A stretch of 64,000 bases of DNA from an uncultured Spirochaetaceae bacterium (GCA_944390725.1 CALXQU010000004.1:1-64000); one strand, 5' to 3'. Shown: positions 24,069 to 33,278, numbered from the stretch's first letter. Notes: generated by a model from the sequence alone, not told the origin. A program made the numbers and translations.

Positions 24069-25113
24069 TGTAGCTGTTCTCCTTCCTCTCTATCCTGCCT
24101 ATCCTGCGCACAGACTCGCGCCTGATCAGCACAGGATGGAATATCTCGTTCATGCATTCGCTGCCGGGGTCTCCTATCAGGGAGACGGCAAGCCTTGTCG
24201 CCATGCGCCCGGTCTCCTCGGCCGGCTGCCTGATGGTCGTCAGCGATGGCGTCATCATGAAGCCGTACGGTATGTCATCGAATCCCATCACCGACACATC
24301 GAACGGCACGTTGACGCCGCCGATCTCCAGCCTCTTGATCACCCCGAGGGCGGCTATGTCGTTGATGACGGCGACCGCTGTCGGCATCCCCTTCCTCCGG
24401 AGCAGCTCATCCGCGATAGCCACGCCCATCTCGTACTCATGCATGGAGCCGGCGCCGGCTATGGAGACGATGGCATCGGCGCTGCTGATGCCGGCCTCAT
24501 CAAGGACCTCGCAGAAGCCGTTCCTGTACTGGCGCCTGCTCTCCCTGTCGAAGGGTCCGCAGCCGAATGCGATATCCCGATGCCCCTCCGAGATGAGGAA
24601 CTCCGCCGCCATGCGCCCCGCCTCGTGGAAATCGAAGCCGACGTAATGGCCGCTGTACCCTTCCGGTATCTGGTCGAAGAAGACCGCGGGGATGCCCAGG
24701 TCCCTGATCTTCCTCTCGAGCTTCTCATTCCAGTTCATCGAGGAGATGAGCAGCGCCGCGGCCTGCACCGAGCCGATCAGGTCAAGCAGCCTGCTCTCCA
24801 GCTCCGGGTCGTTGTTTGATGAATACATCTGCAGCATGTAGCCGGAGGCAAGGACCTCCTGCTCTATCGCGCTGATGACAGTCGAATAGAATGGGTTGTT
24901 GAGCGATGGCACGATGGCGGCGATATACATGCTGCGCCTGCTGCGCAGCATCCTGGCCGCGCTGTTGGGCCTGTAGCCAAGCGCCTCTGCCGCCTCTACC
25001 ACGCGCTTCCTTGTCTTCTCGTTCACCGGATAGGCGCTGTTGCTCAGCACCCTCGAGACAGTGGAGAGGGATGTGCCTGATTTCCTGGCGACTTCGACTA
25101 TCGTTGCGTTCAA
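24061..25113 (-). CDS. LacI-family transcriptional repressor of the amino-sugar operon
   Basis: About 350 residues. The N-terminal LacI helix-turn-helix reads ATIVEVARKSGTSLSTVSRV with the hinge GYRPNSAARML. The periplasmic-binding-like sensor domain follows (IAAIVPSLNNPFYS, FDQIPEGYSGHYVGFD, VMGFDDIPYGFMMTPSLTTIRQP). I start at the TTG at 25113 because GGAGGG is six bases upstream; the ATG at 25119 is one base from the same site. The gene heads the nag operon and a perfect operator overlaps its leader, so autoregulation with release by an amino-sugar phosphate is expected. Confidence 0.88.
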   Translation of the reverse strand: MNATIVEVARKSGTSLSTVSRVLSNSAYPVNEKTRKRVVEAAEALGYRPNSAARMLRSRRSMYIAAIVPSLNNPFYSTVISAIEQEVLASGYMLQMYSSNNDPELESRLLDLIGSVQAAALLISSMNWNEKLERKIRDLGIPAVFFDQIPEGYSGHYVGFDFHEAGRMAAEFLISEGHRDIAFGCGPFDRESRRQYRNGFCEVLDEAGISSADAIVSIAGAGSMHEYEMGVAIADELLRRKGMPTAVAVINDIAALGVIKRLEIGGVNVPFDVSVMGFDDIPYGFMMTPSLTTIRQPAEETGRMATRLAVSLIGDPGSECMNEIFHPVLIRRESVRRIGRIERKENSYND

Positions 25114-25126
25114 AGGCATCCCTCCA

Positions 25127-25146
25127 TATAGAAAACGTTTTCTATA
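25127..25146. promoter_or_regulatory. LacI-type operator, perfect 20-bp palindrome
   Basis: TATAGAAAACGTTTTCTATA is exactly self-complementary with a central CG, the form of LacI/PurR-family operators. It lies between the promoter (25150-25178) and the TTG start, about where transcription begins. I found no second full copy elsewhere in the window. Confidence 0.85.
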
Positions 25147-25149
25147 AAT

Positions 25150-25178
25150 AGTAGAAATCACGTTCACGCAGAAGTCAA
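25150..25178 (-). promoter_or_regulatory. Promoter of the lacI-nag operon
   Basis: On the minus strand, TTGACT (25178-25173) and TCTACT (25155-25150) are 17 bases apart; TACTAT two bases further is an alternative -10. The operator begins four bases downstream of the -10 box, so bound repressor would block initiation. Confidence 0.6.
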
Positions 25179-25237
25179 GGAAAAAAACAGATGAATTCAC
25201 GGGAAGAGGCATCTGCCTGCGCTGGCTGAAAATAGGA

Positions 25238-25269
25238 CAGGCCTCCCCCGCTGCGGCAGGAGAGGCCTG
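25238..25269 (-). terminator. Terminator of the GH28/amidohydrolase unit
   Basis: CAGGCCTC and GAGGCCTG form an eight-pair stem, with CCCCCGCTGCGGCAGG in the loop. On the minus strand it is followed by TCCTATTTT. It lies 27 bases past the GH28 stop and separates that unit from the LacI promoter. Confidence 0.65.
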
Positions 25270-25295
25270 CATGCCTGATCGGCCTGGAAACCGGC

Positions 25296-26630
25296 TCAGA
25301 GACCTTCGATCCCCTCGGAATCGGCCACATCGAAAGGCCCTGCCATCTCGGCACGCAGCCTCTCGTCGGCGGACCATCTGAAGTTGCGGAAGGTGATGTC
25401 GCCGGCATTGCGCATGAAGACGGCGGCAAGCGGGCTCTCGATGACGGCCTTGCCCTCGAACGGCCTGAGGTCGTGGAGGTTCTTCGGCCACCGTGTCTTC
25501 CAGCTCATATCGATGGAGATGTTCTCGAACCTGATGCCCGAGATATTGGGCCTGCCCTCCCCGTCCTTCGTGCCGTAGACGGTGATGCCGTTCTCGGTAT
25601 CCGTCATGATGTTCATGAAGACCAGGTTGCGCACATGGCCGATCTCCGTGCCAGGGCGCCTGGGGACAGCCGTGATGGCGATAGGCTCGCCCTTGCCCCA
25701 CCAGTGGTCGGAGGAGAACATCCTCGTCTCGATGGTGATATCCGAGAATACGCAGTTCTCGATCGAGCCCTCGTCCCTGAGCTGGAGCGAGATGCCGCGG
25801 TTGGTGGCGCGGATCACGCAGCCGGTGACGACGATGTTGCGGAAGAGCATCGTGCTCTCGGTGCCGAACTTGATGGCGGCGCTCGTCGAGGAGAGTATGC
25901 AGTTGGATACGGTGATGTTCTGGCAGGGGCCGTACTTCTTCGCGCTCTCCGTGTTCTTGAAGACGATGCAGTCATCAGCGCCTTCGATGAAGCAGTTCGC
26001 GATGCGCACGTTCTGGCAGTGGTCAGGGTCGATGCCGTCGGAATTGGCGAGGAGCGTGTTGTTCCAGATCCTGATCCCGTCGATGAGGACATCGCGGCAG
26101 CCGATCATATGGACTGTCCAGAATGCGCTGTGCGTGAGCTTGACATCCTTGATGGTGAGGTTGTGGATATCCTCAAGGTAGAAAAGCGGCATCCTGGGGT
26201 AGAACGAGCCGTCGATATGCCACTTCGTGACCTTGCCGTAGAAGATCTCCTCATTGCCGTCGATGGTGCCGGAGCCCGTGATGCGCACGTTCTCGGCAGA
26301 GCAGCAGTAGATGAAGAAGAGCTCCGGCTTGCCAGCGTAGTCGCAGCTCTCATAGGTCGGGACATCGAGCCCGGCCTGCTGCCTTGCGGCGGAGAAGAGA
26401 TTGAAGTCCTCCATATCGTCGGAGGCCTTGAGGACGGCCCCGTTCTCGAGGCACAGCTCGACATTGCTCTTCAGCACGATGCTTCCGGAACGGAACATCC
26501 TCCCTCCGGGGATAAGCACGGTGCCCCCGGTCGCCGTGCAGGCATCTATCGCCTTCTGGATAGCTGCCGCATCATTCGTCTTCCCATCTCCCAATGCACC
26601 GTAATCAAGTACGTTGTATACCATCGTCAA
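25296..26630 (-). CDS. Glycoside hydrolase family 28 (polygalacturonase-like)
   Basis: 444 residues of right-handed beta-helix, with the N-terminal DYGALGDGKTNDAAAIQKAID typical of family 28 and related pectinases. Catalytic blocks are NSDGIDPDHC (family NTDGxD) near residue 198 and GADDCIVFKN (family G/QDD) near 217; SAAIKFGTES follows where GHG/RIK usually occur. The family cleaves alpha-1,4-galacturonan. No signal peptide is present, so it would act inside the cell on imported oligogalacturonides. Its start overlaps the amidohydrolase by four bases. Confidence 0.85.
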   Translation of the reverse strand: MTMVYNVLDYGALGDGKTNDAAAIQKAIDACTATGGTVLIPGGRMFRSGSIVLKSNVELCLENGAVLKASDDMEDFNLFSAARQQAGLDVPTYESCDYAGKPELFFIYCCSAENVRITGSGTIDGNEEIFYGKVTKWHIDGSFYPRMPLFYLEDIHNLTIKDVKLTHSAFWTVHMIGCRDVLIDGIRIWNNTLLANSDGIDPDHCQNVRIANCFIEGADDCIVFKNTESAKKYGPCQNITVSNCILSSTSAAIKFGTESTMLFRNIVVTGCVIRATNRGISLQLRDEGSIENCVFSDITIETRMFSSDHWWGKGEPIAITAVPRRPGTEIGHVRNLVFMNIMTDTENGITVYGTKDGEGRPNISGIRFENISIDMSWKTRWPKNLHDLRPFEGKAVIESPLAAVFMRNAGDITFRNFRWSADERLRAEMAGPFDVADSEGIEGL

Positions 26631-27535
26631 CCTCCGAAATATATCTTCTCAGCATTGCTGCAGAATATGCTCTCCGCATCGGCGGCAGGAACCGCCTCCA
26701 TCACGTAATCCACCATCTGCCTTATAGAGGTGCCCTGGGCAACCGTCGACGGGGCATCGCTTCCCCACATCAGCTTCCCAGGCCCGAGGATATCGAGGGC
26801 GATGCGGATGAACTCCTTTGCCGTCGGGAACGGATACGCTTCCGGCCTCACCTTCCAGTGGAGCGCGGAGATATCGAATGCGATATTCCCCATGTCCATC
26901 GTCCGCAGTCCCCTTATCAGCTCCTCCCTGTGCGTCCGCCTGGGGCTCATCAGATGGCAGATGACGATCTGCAGCCCTGGCAGGCGCTCCGCTATGCGCC
27001 TGATGGCATCAGGCTGGCTGCTTCCGTCCCCGGGGCTGCCGAGGTCGAACACGGCGACGCCCCCTATCCTGTCAATCTCGCCGTAGAGGCCCATCATGAA
27101 ATCCGCATCGAGGGGGAAGTCAGGATGGTTCCCCATGATGCCGCAGCCGGTGGACATCTCGAACTTGAAGATGCGGAAGCCCAGGTCATCCGCAAGGTGA
27201 TGCAGGATCCTCTCCCTGTTCCTGCAGAACGGGTCTATGGCGGCAGCGGCACGGAGCCTCTCAGGATAGCGGTCCGCTGCCTCCTTCATGTAATGGTTGT
27301 CGAAGCCGAGGAGCCCTCCCTGCAGCAGCACGGCCTTCCCTATGCCGTTCTCATCCATCATCCTGAGCAGGGACTCGGCCGTGAAGCAGCCGTCCCCGTA
27401 TCCTTCCGGGATGATGGCGGCCTCATCGCCCGTGGCCCACATGGCGCGGCCATCGCCGAGCATGCGCAGCTCGCCGTCGGCACCGAAGCCGGCCAGCGTC
27501 CTGAAGATATGGGCATGCGCATCGATTATCCTCAT
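26627..27535 (-). CDS. Amidohydrolase-superfamily metal-dependent hydrolase
   Basis: 302 residues, TIM-barrel type (Amidohydro_2). The N-terminus MRIIDAHAHIF carries the HxH metal motif. IAFDISALHWK and the late block KLMWGSDAPSTVAQG (metal Asp) match members acting as lactonases or decarboxylases. In a pectin-type locus a sugar-lactone hydrolase is plausible, but the substrate is not shown. It is the first gene of the two-gene unit and is divergent from the ABC transporter, with a 143-base shared upstream region. Confidence 0.75.
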   Translation of the reverse strand: MRIIDAHAHIFRTLAGFGADGELRMLGDGRAMWATGDEAAIIPEGYGDGCFTAESLLRMMDENGIGKAVLLQGGLLGFDNHYMKEAADRYPERLRAAAAIDPFCRNRERILHHLADDLGFRIFKFEMSTGCGIMGNHPDFPLDADFMMGLYGEIDRIGGVAVFDLGSPGDGSSQPDAIRRIAERLPGLQIVICHLMSPRRTHREELIRGLRTMDMGNIAFDISALHWKVRPEAYPFPTAKEFIRIALDILGPGKLMWGSDAPSTVAQGTSIRQMVDYVMEAVPAADAESIFCSNAEKIYFGG

Positions 27536-27678
27536 ATACAGGGAATCCTAAGGCAGGGCAGATGCGGTGTAAATCTATGATTTCGTGACATGGAAATCAA
27601 AAAAAGATAATCATTGTCAAGAAAAGGCTACTACACAACCCCGGGATACCGCCTGAGAATCATAATCCGGAGGTAGCT

Positions 27679-28941
27679 ATGAAGAAAGCATTGACTATAA
27701 TGATCGCGATGCTCATGGTATGTTCCATGGCTTTCGCAGGTGGCTCCAAGGAAGTAGATCCCGAGGACCTCACGCTCAGAATGCTCTGGTGGGGCGGGGA
27801 CAACAGGCACACGCCGACCCTCGCTGCCCTTGACAACTATACAGCCACGACAGGCATCAAGGTCGAAGGCGAGTATGCCGGATGGGATGGATACTACCAG
27901 AGGATAGTGACCCAGCTCGCAGGCGGCACCGCCCCTGACCTCATCCAGATCGACCAGCCCTGGTTCAGCGAGCTCTGCTCAAGGGGAGAGGTCTTCGCGG
28001 AAATCGATCCCGAGATCGTCGACCTGACGACATTCGACCAGGGATTCCTTGACGGATACTGCACATACGAGGGCAAGGTCATGGCCCTTCCTACCGGCGT
28101 CAACGTCAACACGCTCCTCGTCGATAGGGCTATGCTCGAGGACGCAGGCATCGATCCCGATATCGTATGGACATGGGACAACCTCATCACGGAGGGAAGG
28201 AAGGTCCATGACAAGGATCCGCAGAAGTACCTCCTCCAGGCGACTCCTGACCATGTCAAGTTCTGGTTCGAGATCCTCATGGCCCAGATTGCCGGCGGCG
28301 TCGTAGGACCGGACAAGGAGATCCTCTTCACGGCAGACCAGGCAGAGCAGGCCTTCGACTATATCCAGCAGCTCTATGACAACGGCGTCATGCCTCCTTA
28401 CCAGCAGACATCCCTCTTCTACCAGAAGATGTATGAGGATCCGAACTGGATCAACGGCAACTATGCCGCTGTCTGGTCATGGGTCAGCTCGATGGAAAGG
28501 GATATGGGACAGAGGGACCTCGACACGACGCAGTTCCCTGTCATGGAGAACGCAGTCGATACAGGCGTCCTCATGAGGCCTTCCCAGCTCTATGTCGTAT
28601 CCAGCACATCGGACAGCGTGACCGAGACCCTCAAGCTCCTTGACTACATGGTCAACGACGAGACCGCTGCCGAGATCCTCGGCACGGCAAGGGGAATCCC
28701 GTCCTCCTCCAAGGCCCTCGCGGTGCTTGAGGAAGCCAACATCCTCGATGCCCTCACGGTGAAGGCAACCAACGAAGGCATCGCGCAGGCCGGCGCTCCG
28801 CAGTCGACATGGCAGATGAACTCCGAGGTTATCGATGCGATGCAGCAGGTAATCGACGAATTCGGCTATGGAAGGCTCACTCCGAGAGAGGCTGCAGAGA
28901 CAATGATCTCCTCCCTCGAGAGCACGCTTGCACGCCTGTAA
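27679..28941 (+). CDS. ABC transporter sugar-binding protein
   Basis: 420 residues, family 1 extracellular solute-binding protein. The signal peptide MKKALTIMIAMLMVCSMAFA is followed by GGSKE, a mature start often seen in spirochaete binding proteins. The pattern LRMLWWGGDNRHTPTLAALD, GGTAPDLIQIDQPWF and the C-terminal LTPREAAETMISSLES are typical of oligosaccharide binders. It is the first gene of a three-gene transport unit. A strong GGAGG site precedes the ATG. By locus content (GH28, YesMN) the ligand is probably a pectin oligosaccharide. Confidence 0.9.
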   Translation: MKKALTIMIAMLMVCSMAFAGGSKEVDPEDLTLRMLWWGGDNRHTPTLAALDNYTATTGIKVEGEYAGWDGYYQRIVTQLAGGTAPDLIQIDQPWFSELCSRGEVFAEIDPEIVDLTTFDQGFLDGYCTYEGKVMALPTGVNVNTLLVDRAMLEDAGIDPDIVWTWDNLITEGRKVHDKDPQKYLLQATPDHVKFWFEILMAQIAGGVVGPDKEILFTADQAEQAFDYIQQLYDNGVMPPYQQTSLFYQKMYEDPNWINGNYAAVWSWVSSMERDMGQRDLDTTQFPVMENAVDTGVLMRPSQLYVVSSTSDSVTETLKLLDYMVNDETAAEILGTARGIPSSSKALAVLEEANILDALTVKATNEGIAQAGAPQSTWQMNSEVIDAMQQVIDEFGYGRLTPREAAETMISSLESTLARL

Positions 28942-29009
28942 CCAGCCAGGCTAGGGAAAGAAGGCAGGGCTGCCGCGGCAGCTCTGCTTCATGAAAAGGG
29001 GAAAAACAG

Positions 29010-29888
29010 ATGAAGAATAAAACCCTCAAGAAATATGAAGGGTATGCTTATATAGGGATATGGCTGCTTGGGTTCTTCACATTGCAGCTGGCCCCTCTTG
29101 TAACCTCATTCTGGTATTCATTCACTGATTTCGAGATGATCGGCGGCGCCGATTTCATCAACATCAGGAACTATATCGACATATTCCATGATCCTGACTT
29201 CCTGCTCTCGCTCAAGGTGACATTCGCCTACGTGCTGATAGCAGTCCCTGGCAAGATCATATTCGCGCTCATCGTAGCGCTCATCCTCGCCCAGAAGCTG
29301 CGGGGGATCAACCTTTTCAGGACGCTCTACTACATCCCGTCCATCCTCGGCGGAAGCGTGGCCATCTCCGTCCTCTGGAGATACCTCTTCATGGAGGGAG
29401 GAGTCGTCAACAACCTCCTTTCCGTGATCGGCATCCAGGGACCGAACTGGCTCGGCGACCCGAAGTTCGCGCTGGGAACGATAAGCCTCGTCACGATATG
29501 GCAGTTCGGATCCTCGATGCTCCTGTTCCTTGCAGGCATCAAGCAGATCCCGACGACGTATTATGAAGCGGCTGAGATCGACGGAGCCACGAAGCTGAGG
29601 AAGTTCTTCTCCATCACGCTGCCTGAGCTCTCGCCTATCGTGCTCTTCAACGTCGTCATGCAGATGATCAACGCATTCCAGGAATTCACCCCGGCATACG
29701 TCATCACGCAGGGCGGACCGCTGAGGTCGACATATCTTTACGGCCTCATGCTCTATGAGACAGGATTCGAGTTCTTCCACATGGGCTACGCTTCGGCGCT
29801 GTCCTGGATACTCTTCGCTATCATCATGGTGTTCACGATACTTATCTTCAAGTTCTCCGAGCTCCATGTGCACTATGGAGATGACTGA
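29010..29888 (+). CDS. ABC sugar transporter permease (MalF/UgpA type)
   Basis: 292 residues with six predicted TM helices. The ATPase-contacting EAA loop reads YYEAAEIDGATKLRKFFSIT near residue 190. The N-terminus (YEGYAYIGIWLLGFFTLQLAPLVTSFWYSFTDF) is the usual first helix of this family. The gene follows the binding protein by 68 bases. An ATPase gene is absent from the window, so a shared MsmK/MalK-like ATPase elsewhere is likely. Confidence 0.9.
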   Translation: MKNKTLKKYEGYAYIGIWLLGFFTLQLAPLVTSFWYSFTDFEMIGGADFINIRNYIDIFHDPDFLLSLKVTFAYVLIAVPGKIIFALIVALILAQKLRGINLFRTLYYIPSILGGSVAISVLWRYLFMEGGVVNNLLSVIGIQGPNWLGDPKFALGTISLVTIWQFGSSMLLFLAGIKQIPTTYYEAAEIDGATKLRKFFSITLPELSPIVLFNVVMQMINAFQEFTPAYVITQGGPLRSTYLYGLMLYETGFEFFHMGYASALSWILFAIIMVFTILIFKFSELHVHYGDD

Positions 29889-29890
29889 TC

Positions 29891-30733
29891 ATGCTTAAGA
29901 AAAAGAACACTTCGCTCATAATCTCGTATGTCATCCTCATCGTGCTTGCGTTCATCATGATCTATCCGCTCCTGTGGATGGTCGGTGCCTCGTTCAAGAG
30001 CAATGATGAGATCTTCAGCACGGTCGGGCTGCTTCCCAAGCATCCGGTATTCGGCGCCTTCGCCGCAGGATGGGAAGGGACAGGCAGGTATGGCTTCTCG
30101 ACATACCTCCTCAACTCGTTCGAGCTCGTGCTTCCGACGGTGCTCTTCACCGTCATATCGGGCATCCTCATCGGCTACGGCTTCGCGCGCTTCGACTTCC
30201 CGCTCAAGAAGTTCTGGTTCGCGCTGATGCTCTCGACGCTGATGCTCCCCTCGACGGTCATCATCATCCCGAGGTACATCTACTTCAAGAACCTGGGCTG
30301 GCTTGATTCCTACATGCCGTTCTGGATCCCTGCCCTCCTCGGGTGCACGACGTTCTTCAACTATATGTTCATCCAGTTCTTCAGGGGACTGCCGATGGAG
30401 CTCGACGAATCGGCGAAGCTCGATGGCTGCAACAGCTTCAGGATCCTCGTGCAGATCCTGCTCCCGCTCTGCAAGTCAGCGATCTTCTCGGCAATCGTCT
30501 TCCAGTTCGTATGGATCTGGAACGACTTCCTCAACACGCTCATCTACGTCAGCTCGGTCGTCAAGTATCCTGTATCGCTGGGACTGAGGATGTCGATGGA
30601 CGTCGCGACGGAGTTCGACTGGAACCAGATCATGGCCATGTCGCTCATCTCCATCCTGCCGCCTGTGATCATCTTCTTCGCAGCGCAGAAGTACTTCGTC
30701 GAAGGCATCGCCACGACAGGAATGAAGAACTAG
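29891..30733 (+). CDS. ABC sugar transporter permease (MalG/UgpE type)
   Basis: 280 residues and six TM helices. The EAA-like loop is LPMELDESAKLDGCNSFRIL near residue 165. PLLWMVGASFKSNDEIF at the N-terminus is typical of MalG-type permeases. It starts two bases after the first permease stops and ends in a four-base overlap with the convergent histidine kinase gene. It would pair with the upstream permease to form the channel. Confidence 0.9.
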   Translation: MLKKKNTSLIISYVILIVLAFIMIYPLLWMVGASFKSNDEIFSTVGLLPKHPVFGAFAAGWEGTGRYGFSTYLLNSFELVLPTVLFTVISGILIGYGFARFDFPLKKFWFALMLSTLMLPSTVIIIPRYIYFKNLGWLDSYMPFWIPALLGCTTFFNYMFIQFFRGLPMELDESAKLDGCNSFRILVQILLPLCKSAIFSAIVFQFVWIWNDFLNTLIYVSSVVKYPVSLGLRMSMDVATEFDWNQIMAMSLISILPPVIIFFAAQKYFVEGIATTGMKN

Positions 30734-32349
30734 CAGGGAATGGCGATCGTCACGGTGACGCCCCTGGCGCCATCCGATGATACCGAAAGGACTGCACCGC
30801 CTTGGGAAAATATCCTGAGGCGGTCTCTTATGTTCCTCAGGCCGATGGACTTGCTCTCATTGAGCGCCTCTCCGGCATCGTTCACCCTGGCCAGGGCCTC
30901 GGCATCCATCGGCTTGCCGTCATCGTATACGCTTATGCGCAGGACGTTCCCGTCCATATGCACATCAAGCGAGATGGTGAGCATCTCGCCCTCGACCATG
31001 CCATGGGATATCGCATTCTCCAGGATGGGCTGCAGCAGCATATTCGGCACCTTGGCATCTATCCCCTCCCCGATGTCCTCCACATAGCGGAACCTGCCGC
31101 GGAAGCGGTACTCCTGGAGCCTGATGTAGGTACGCGCATGCTCCAGCTCATCGGCAAGCGGGATGCCATGGAGGGCATCCACCGTCAGCGATGCCTTGAA
31201 GAGGGACGAAAGGAGCATGATCATGCGTCCCGCATCGTTCTCCCCTCCTGCGAGCCTGATCGTCTTCCAGTAGATGTTGTCGAGCGTATTGAAGAGGAAG
31301 TGCGGGTTGATCTGCATCTGCAGCGCACGGTAATCAGCCACTTCCTTCTGCAGCTTCAGGTACTTGTTCTGCATGAACTCGTCGAGCACGGAGACGGTAA
31401 GCTGGCGGTAGAAGCCCCCTGCGGAGGACTTCGGCAGCTCTGTCCTGCCGCTGCCGGAAAGCCCGCTGACGAGGGCTTCCATGAACTCCCTCTCCTCCCT
31501 GTCCATCCTGTAGGAGATGACGATGCCCGTGACGGCGATGAGGATGCCGAGGACGAGCGTGAGCATCACGATCGTGCGCGAGAGGTTATAGAGCTCGCCC
31601 TTGTCGATATAGAGGTCATAGACCCAGCCGTATGCCTCGCTGATATTCGAGAAATGCTCCAGGCGGCCGTCTATGCCGGAGGGGAGCGTCGAGAAGAGGA
31701 TATCGCCTTCGGAGTTGCGCACGGTCAGATAGATGCTGCTGTAGGAGAAGTAGGAGACGAAATCGTCCTTGAGGCTGTCCGCGTCGAGGTCGATGGCTAT
31801 CACGCCGGCCCTCTCGCCCATCGTATTGCGTATCGGCTGGCTGATGCGTATCACGCGGCCATCGCCGATGACCTCGGTACGGGTGCCTTCGGGAGGCGAT
31901 GCGAGGTAATCGGAGAACCACTCGCGGTCAGGCGATGTCTCAAGGGGGATCAGCCCCGCCTCGTTCACCACGAAGCCTTCCTGCTCCATGATGAATATGT
32001 AGATGCTCTCGATATAGCGCTGGGAGCTCACGGTCGCCGTCAGGAACGATGTCAGCAGGCGGATTGACCTGTAGGTATCGTAATCGGCGCTCATGTCGGA
32101 GACGGAACGCAGCACCCTGATCGCATCGTTGTTGGTGCTGAATATGAGGTTGAGCGCCGCGATCTCCTCCAGGATGGAATCATAGTAGACGGTAGCCTGC
32201 GAGAGCATCTGGCTGGCCTGGCTGAAGTTGTGCTGCGATACGAAGCGTCCCGTGATGCCGATCACGGCAAGGCAGAACAGCAGGACGAAGATGATCAGCG
32301 GCAGGCTGTGGCGCAGGAAGAGCCTGGGGATGTCAGACCTTCTCATCAT
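30730..32349 (-). CDS. YesM-type sensor histidine kinase
   Basis: 539 residues. TM1 is at about 15-36, an extracytoplasmic Cache-like sensor at about 37-257, and TM2 at about 258-280. A linker of about 60 residues follows, then the His_kinase box QMQINPHFLFNTLDNIYWK with phospho-accepting His350. The ATPase domain has LLQPILENAISHGM (N box), VYDDGKPMDAEAL and IGLRNIRDRL. These kinases pair with AraC-type response regulators and control carbohydrate ABC transporters. Its gene overlaps the regulator gene upstream by 17 bases. Confidence 0.9.
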   Translation of the reverse strand: MMRRSDIPRLFLRHSLPLIIFVLLFCLAVIGITGRFVSQHNFSQASQMLSQATVYYDSILEEIAALNLIFSTNNDAIRVLRSVSDMSADYDTYRSIRLLTSFLTATVSSQRYIESIYIFIMEQEGFVVNEAGLIPLETSPDREWFSDYLASPPEGTRTEVIGDGRVIRISQPIRNTMGERAGVIAIDLDADSLKDDFVSYFSYSSIYLTVRNSEGDILFSTLPSGIDGRLEHFSNISEAYGWVYDLYIDKGELYNLSRTIVMLTLVLGILIAVTGIVISYRMDREEREFMEALVSGLSGSGRTELPKSSAGGFYRQLTVSVLDEFMQNKYLKLQKEVADYRALQMQINPHFLFNTLDNIYWKTIRLAGGENDAGRMIMLLSSLFKASLTVDALHGIPLADELEHARTYIRLQEYRFRGRFRYVEDIGEGIDAKVPNMLLQPILENAISHGMVEGEMLTISLDVHMDGNVLRISVYDDGKPMDAEALARVNDAGEALNESKSIGLRNIRDRLRIFSQGGAVLSVSSDGARGVTVTIAIPC

Positions 32350-33085
32350 GTCCCCTGAGGCGATTCTTCCTGTACTGCTGCGGCGAGACGCCGAAGCAGC
32401 GCGTGAATATCCTGCAGAAGTTCTGCACGTCGGAGTATCCCGTCGCCTCCGCTATGTCGCTGTTGCGGTAGCCAGCCCTGCTCTCCAGCATCGATACCGC
32501 GATATTCATCTTCTGCCTGATGAGATAGCTCTGGAAGTTCTCGCCTGTCTTCTCCTTGAAGAGGCGCGAGAGATGGGAGCTGTTGACGCCGAGCTCGGCC
32601 GAGACGGATGCCAGCGTGCATGTGGAGGTCTTCTTCCCGATGATGTCCATAGCGCGGCTGATAAGCGGGTTGTCGCTCTCCCCGGCGGCAGCGACCACCG
32701 GCGCGCTGGCCTCATCGAGCCGCTCGCGTATGCGCCTGAACGAGCTGCTGATCTCATCCAGCGAGGCAGGCTTCACGATGTAGTCCTGCACTGAATAGCG
32801 TATCGCCTCCTTCGCATACTCGAAATCGGAATAGGCTGTCATGATGCAGAACAGCGGCGGGTCAGGATGCGCCGAAAGCTCCCTTATCAGGTCCAGCCCG
32901 CTGAAGAACGACATGCGTATGTCGGTGAGCACGACATCCGCCCTATGCTGCAGGCAGTAGTCGAGCGCGCTCCTGCCGTTATCGAAATCAGCGGCTACGC
33001 GGAAGCCCAGCTTCTCCCAGGGGAAGAACTCGACGAGGCCGTTCCTCACCTCATCCTCATCCTCGACGATGACAAGATCATACAT
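32333..33085 (-). CDS. YesN-type response regulator with AraC DNA-binding domain
   Basis: 250 residues. The N-terminal receiver has the acidic pocket VEDEDEV, phospho-acceptor Asp55 in VVLTDIRMSF, and a Lys near residue 104 (YIVKPASL). The C-terminal AraC domain (about 145-245) has two HTHs: LASVSAELGVNSSHLSRLFK and NSDIAEATGYSDVQNFCRIF. It should switch on the adjacent transporter and perhaps the GH28 unit. A TATAAT -10 box lies at 33110-33115, about 25 bases before the start. Confidence 0.9.
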   Translation of the reverse strand: MYDLVIVEDEDEVRNGLVEFFPWEKLGFRVAADFDNGRSALDYCLQHRADVVLTDIRMSFFSGLDLIRELSAHPDPPLFCIMTAYSDFEYAKEAIRYSVQDYIVKPASLDEISSSFRRIRERLDEASAPVVAAAGESDNPLISRAMDIIGKKTSTCTLASVSAELGVNSSHLSRLFKEKTGENFQSYLIRQKMNIAVSMLESRAGYRNSDIAEATGYSDVQNFCRIFTRCFGVSPQQYRKNRLRGHDEKV

Positions 33086-33219
33086 AGGGTCCTCTCCACT
33101 CCATTGGCAATATTATAGCCGAGAGCGGCGGCATCGCCACATTTTCCTGCCCCTTACCCCGCAGGATGATGGCAATCCTGCCATACACGCAGAATACCGA
33201 CAAAAAACACATCAGGCCG

Positions 33220-33249
33220 TTGACCGCGGCAGATGGCAGGAAGTAGATT
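33220..33249 (+). promoter_or_regulatory. Promoter of the FKBP-type isomerase gene
   Basis: TTGACC (33220-33225), an 18-base spacer and TAGATT (33244-33249), with initiation expected about 20 bases before the ribosome site at 33268-33272. Confidence 0.6.
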
Positions 33250-33278
33250 AGTCTCAAGCACTTTCAAGGAGGATCAAC

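Noticed and set aside
30802..32067. Long plus-strand frame opposite the histidine kinase
   Set aside because: It is the shadow of a well-supported GC-rich gene; the translation is Arg/His/Glu-rich without family features. The same holds for long frames opposite the symporter (21016-22299), GH28 (25473-26708) and the RND gene.
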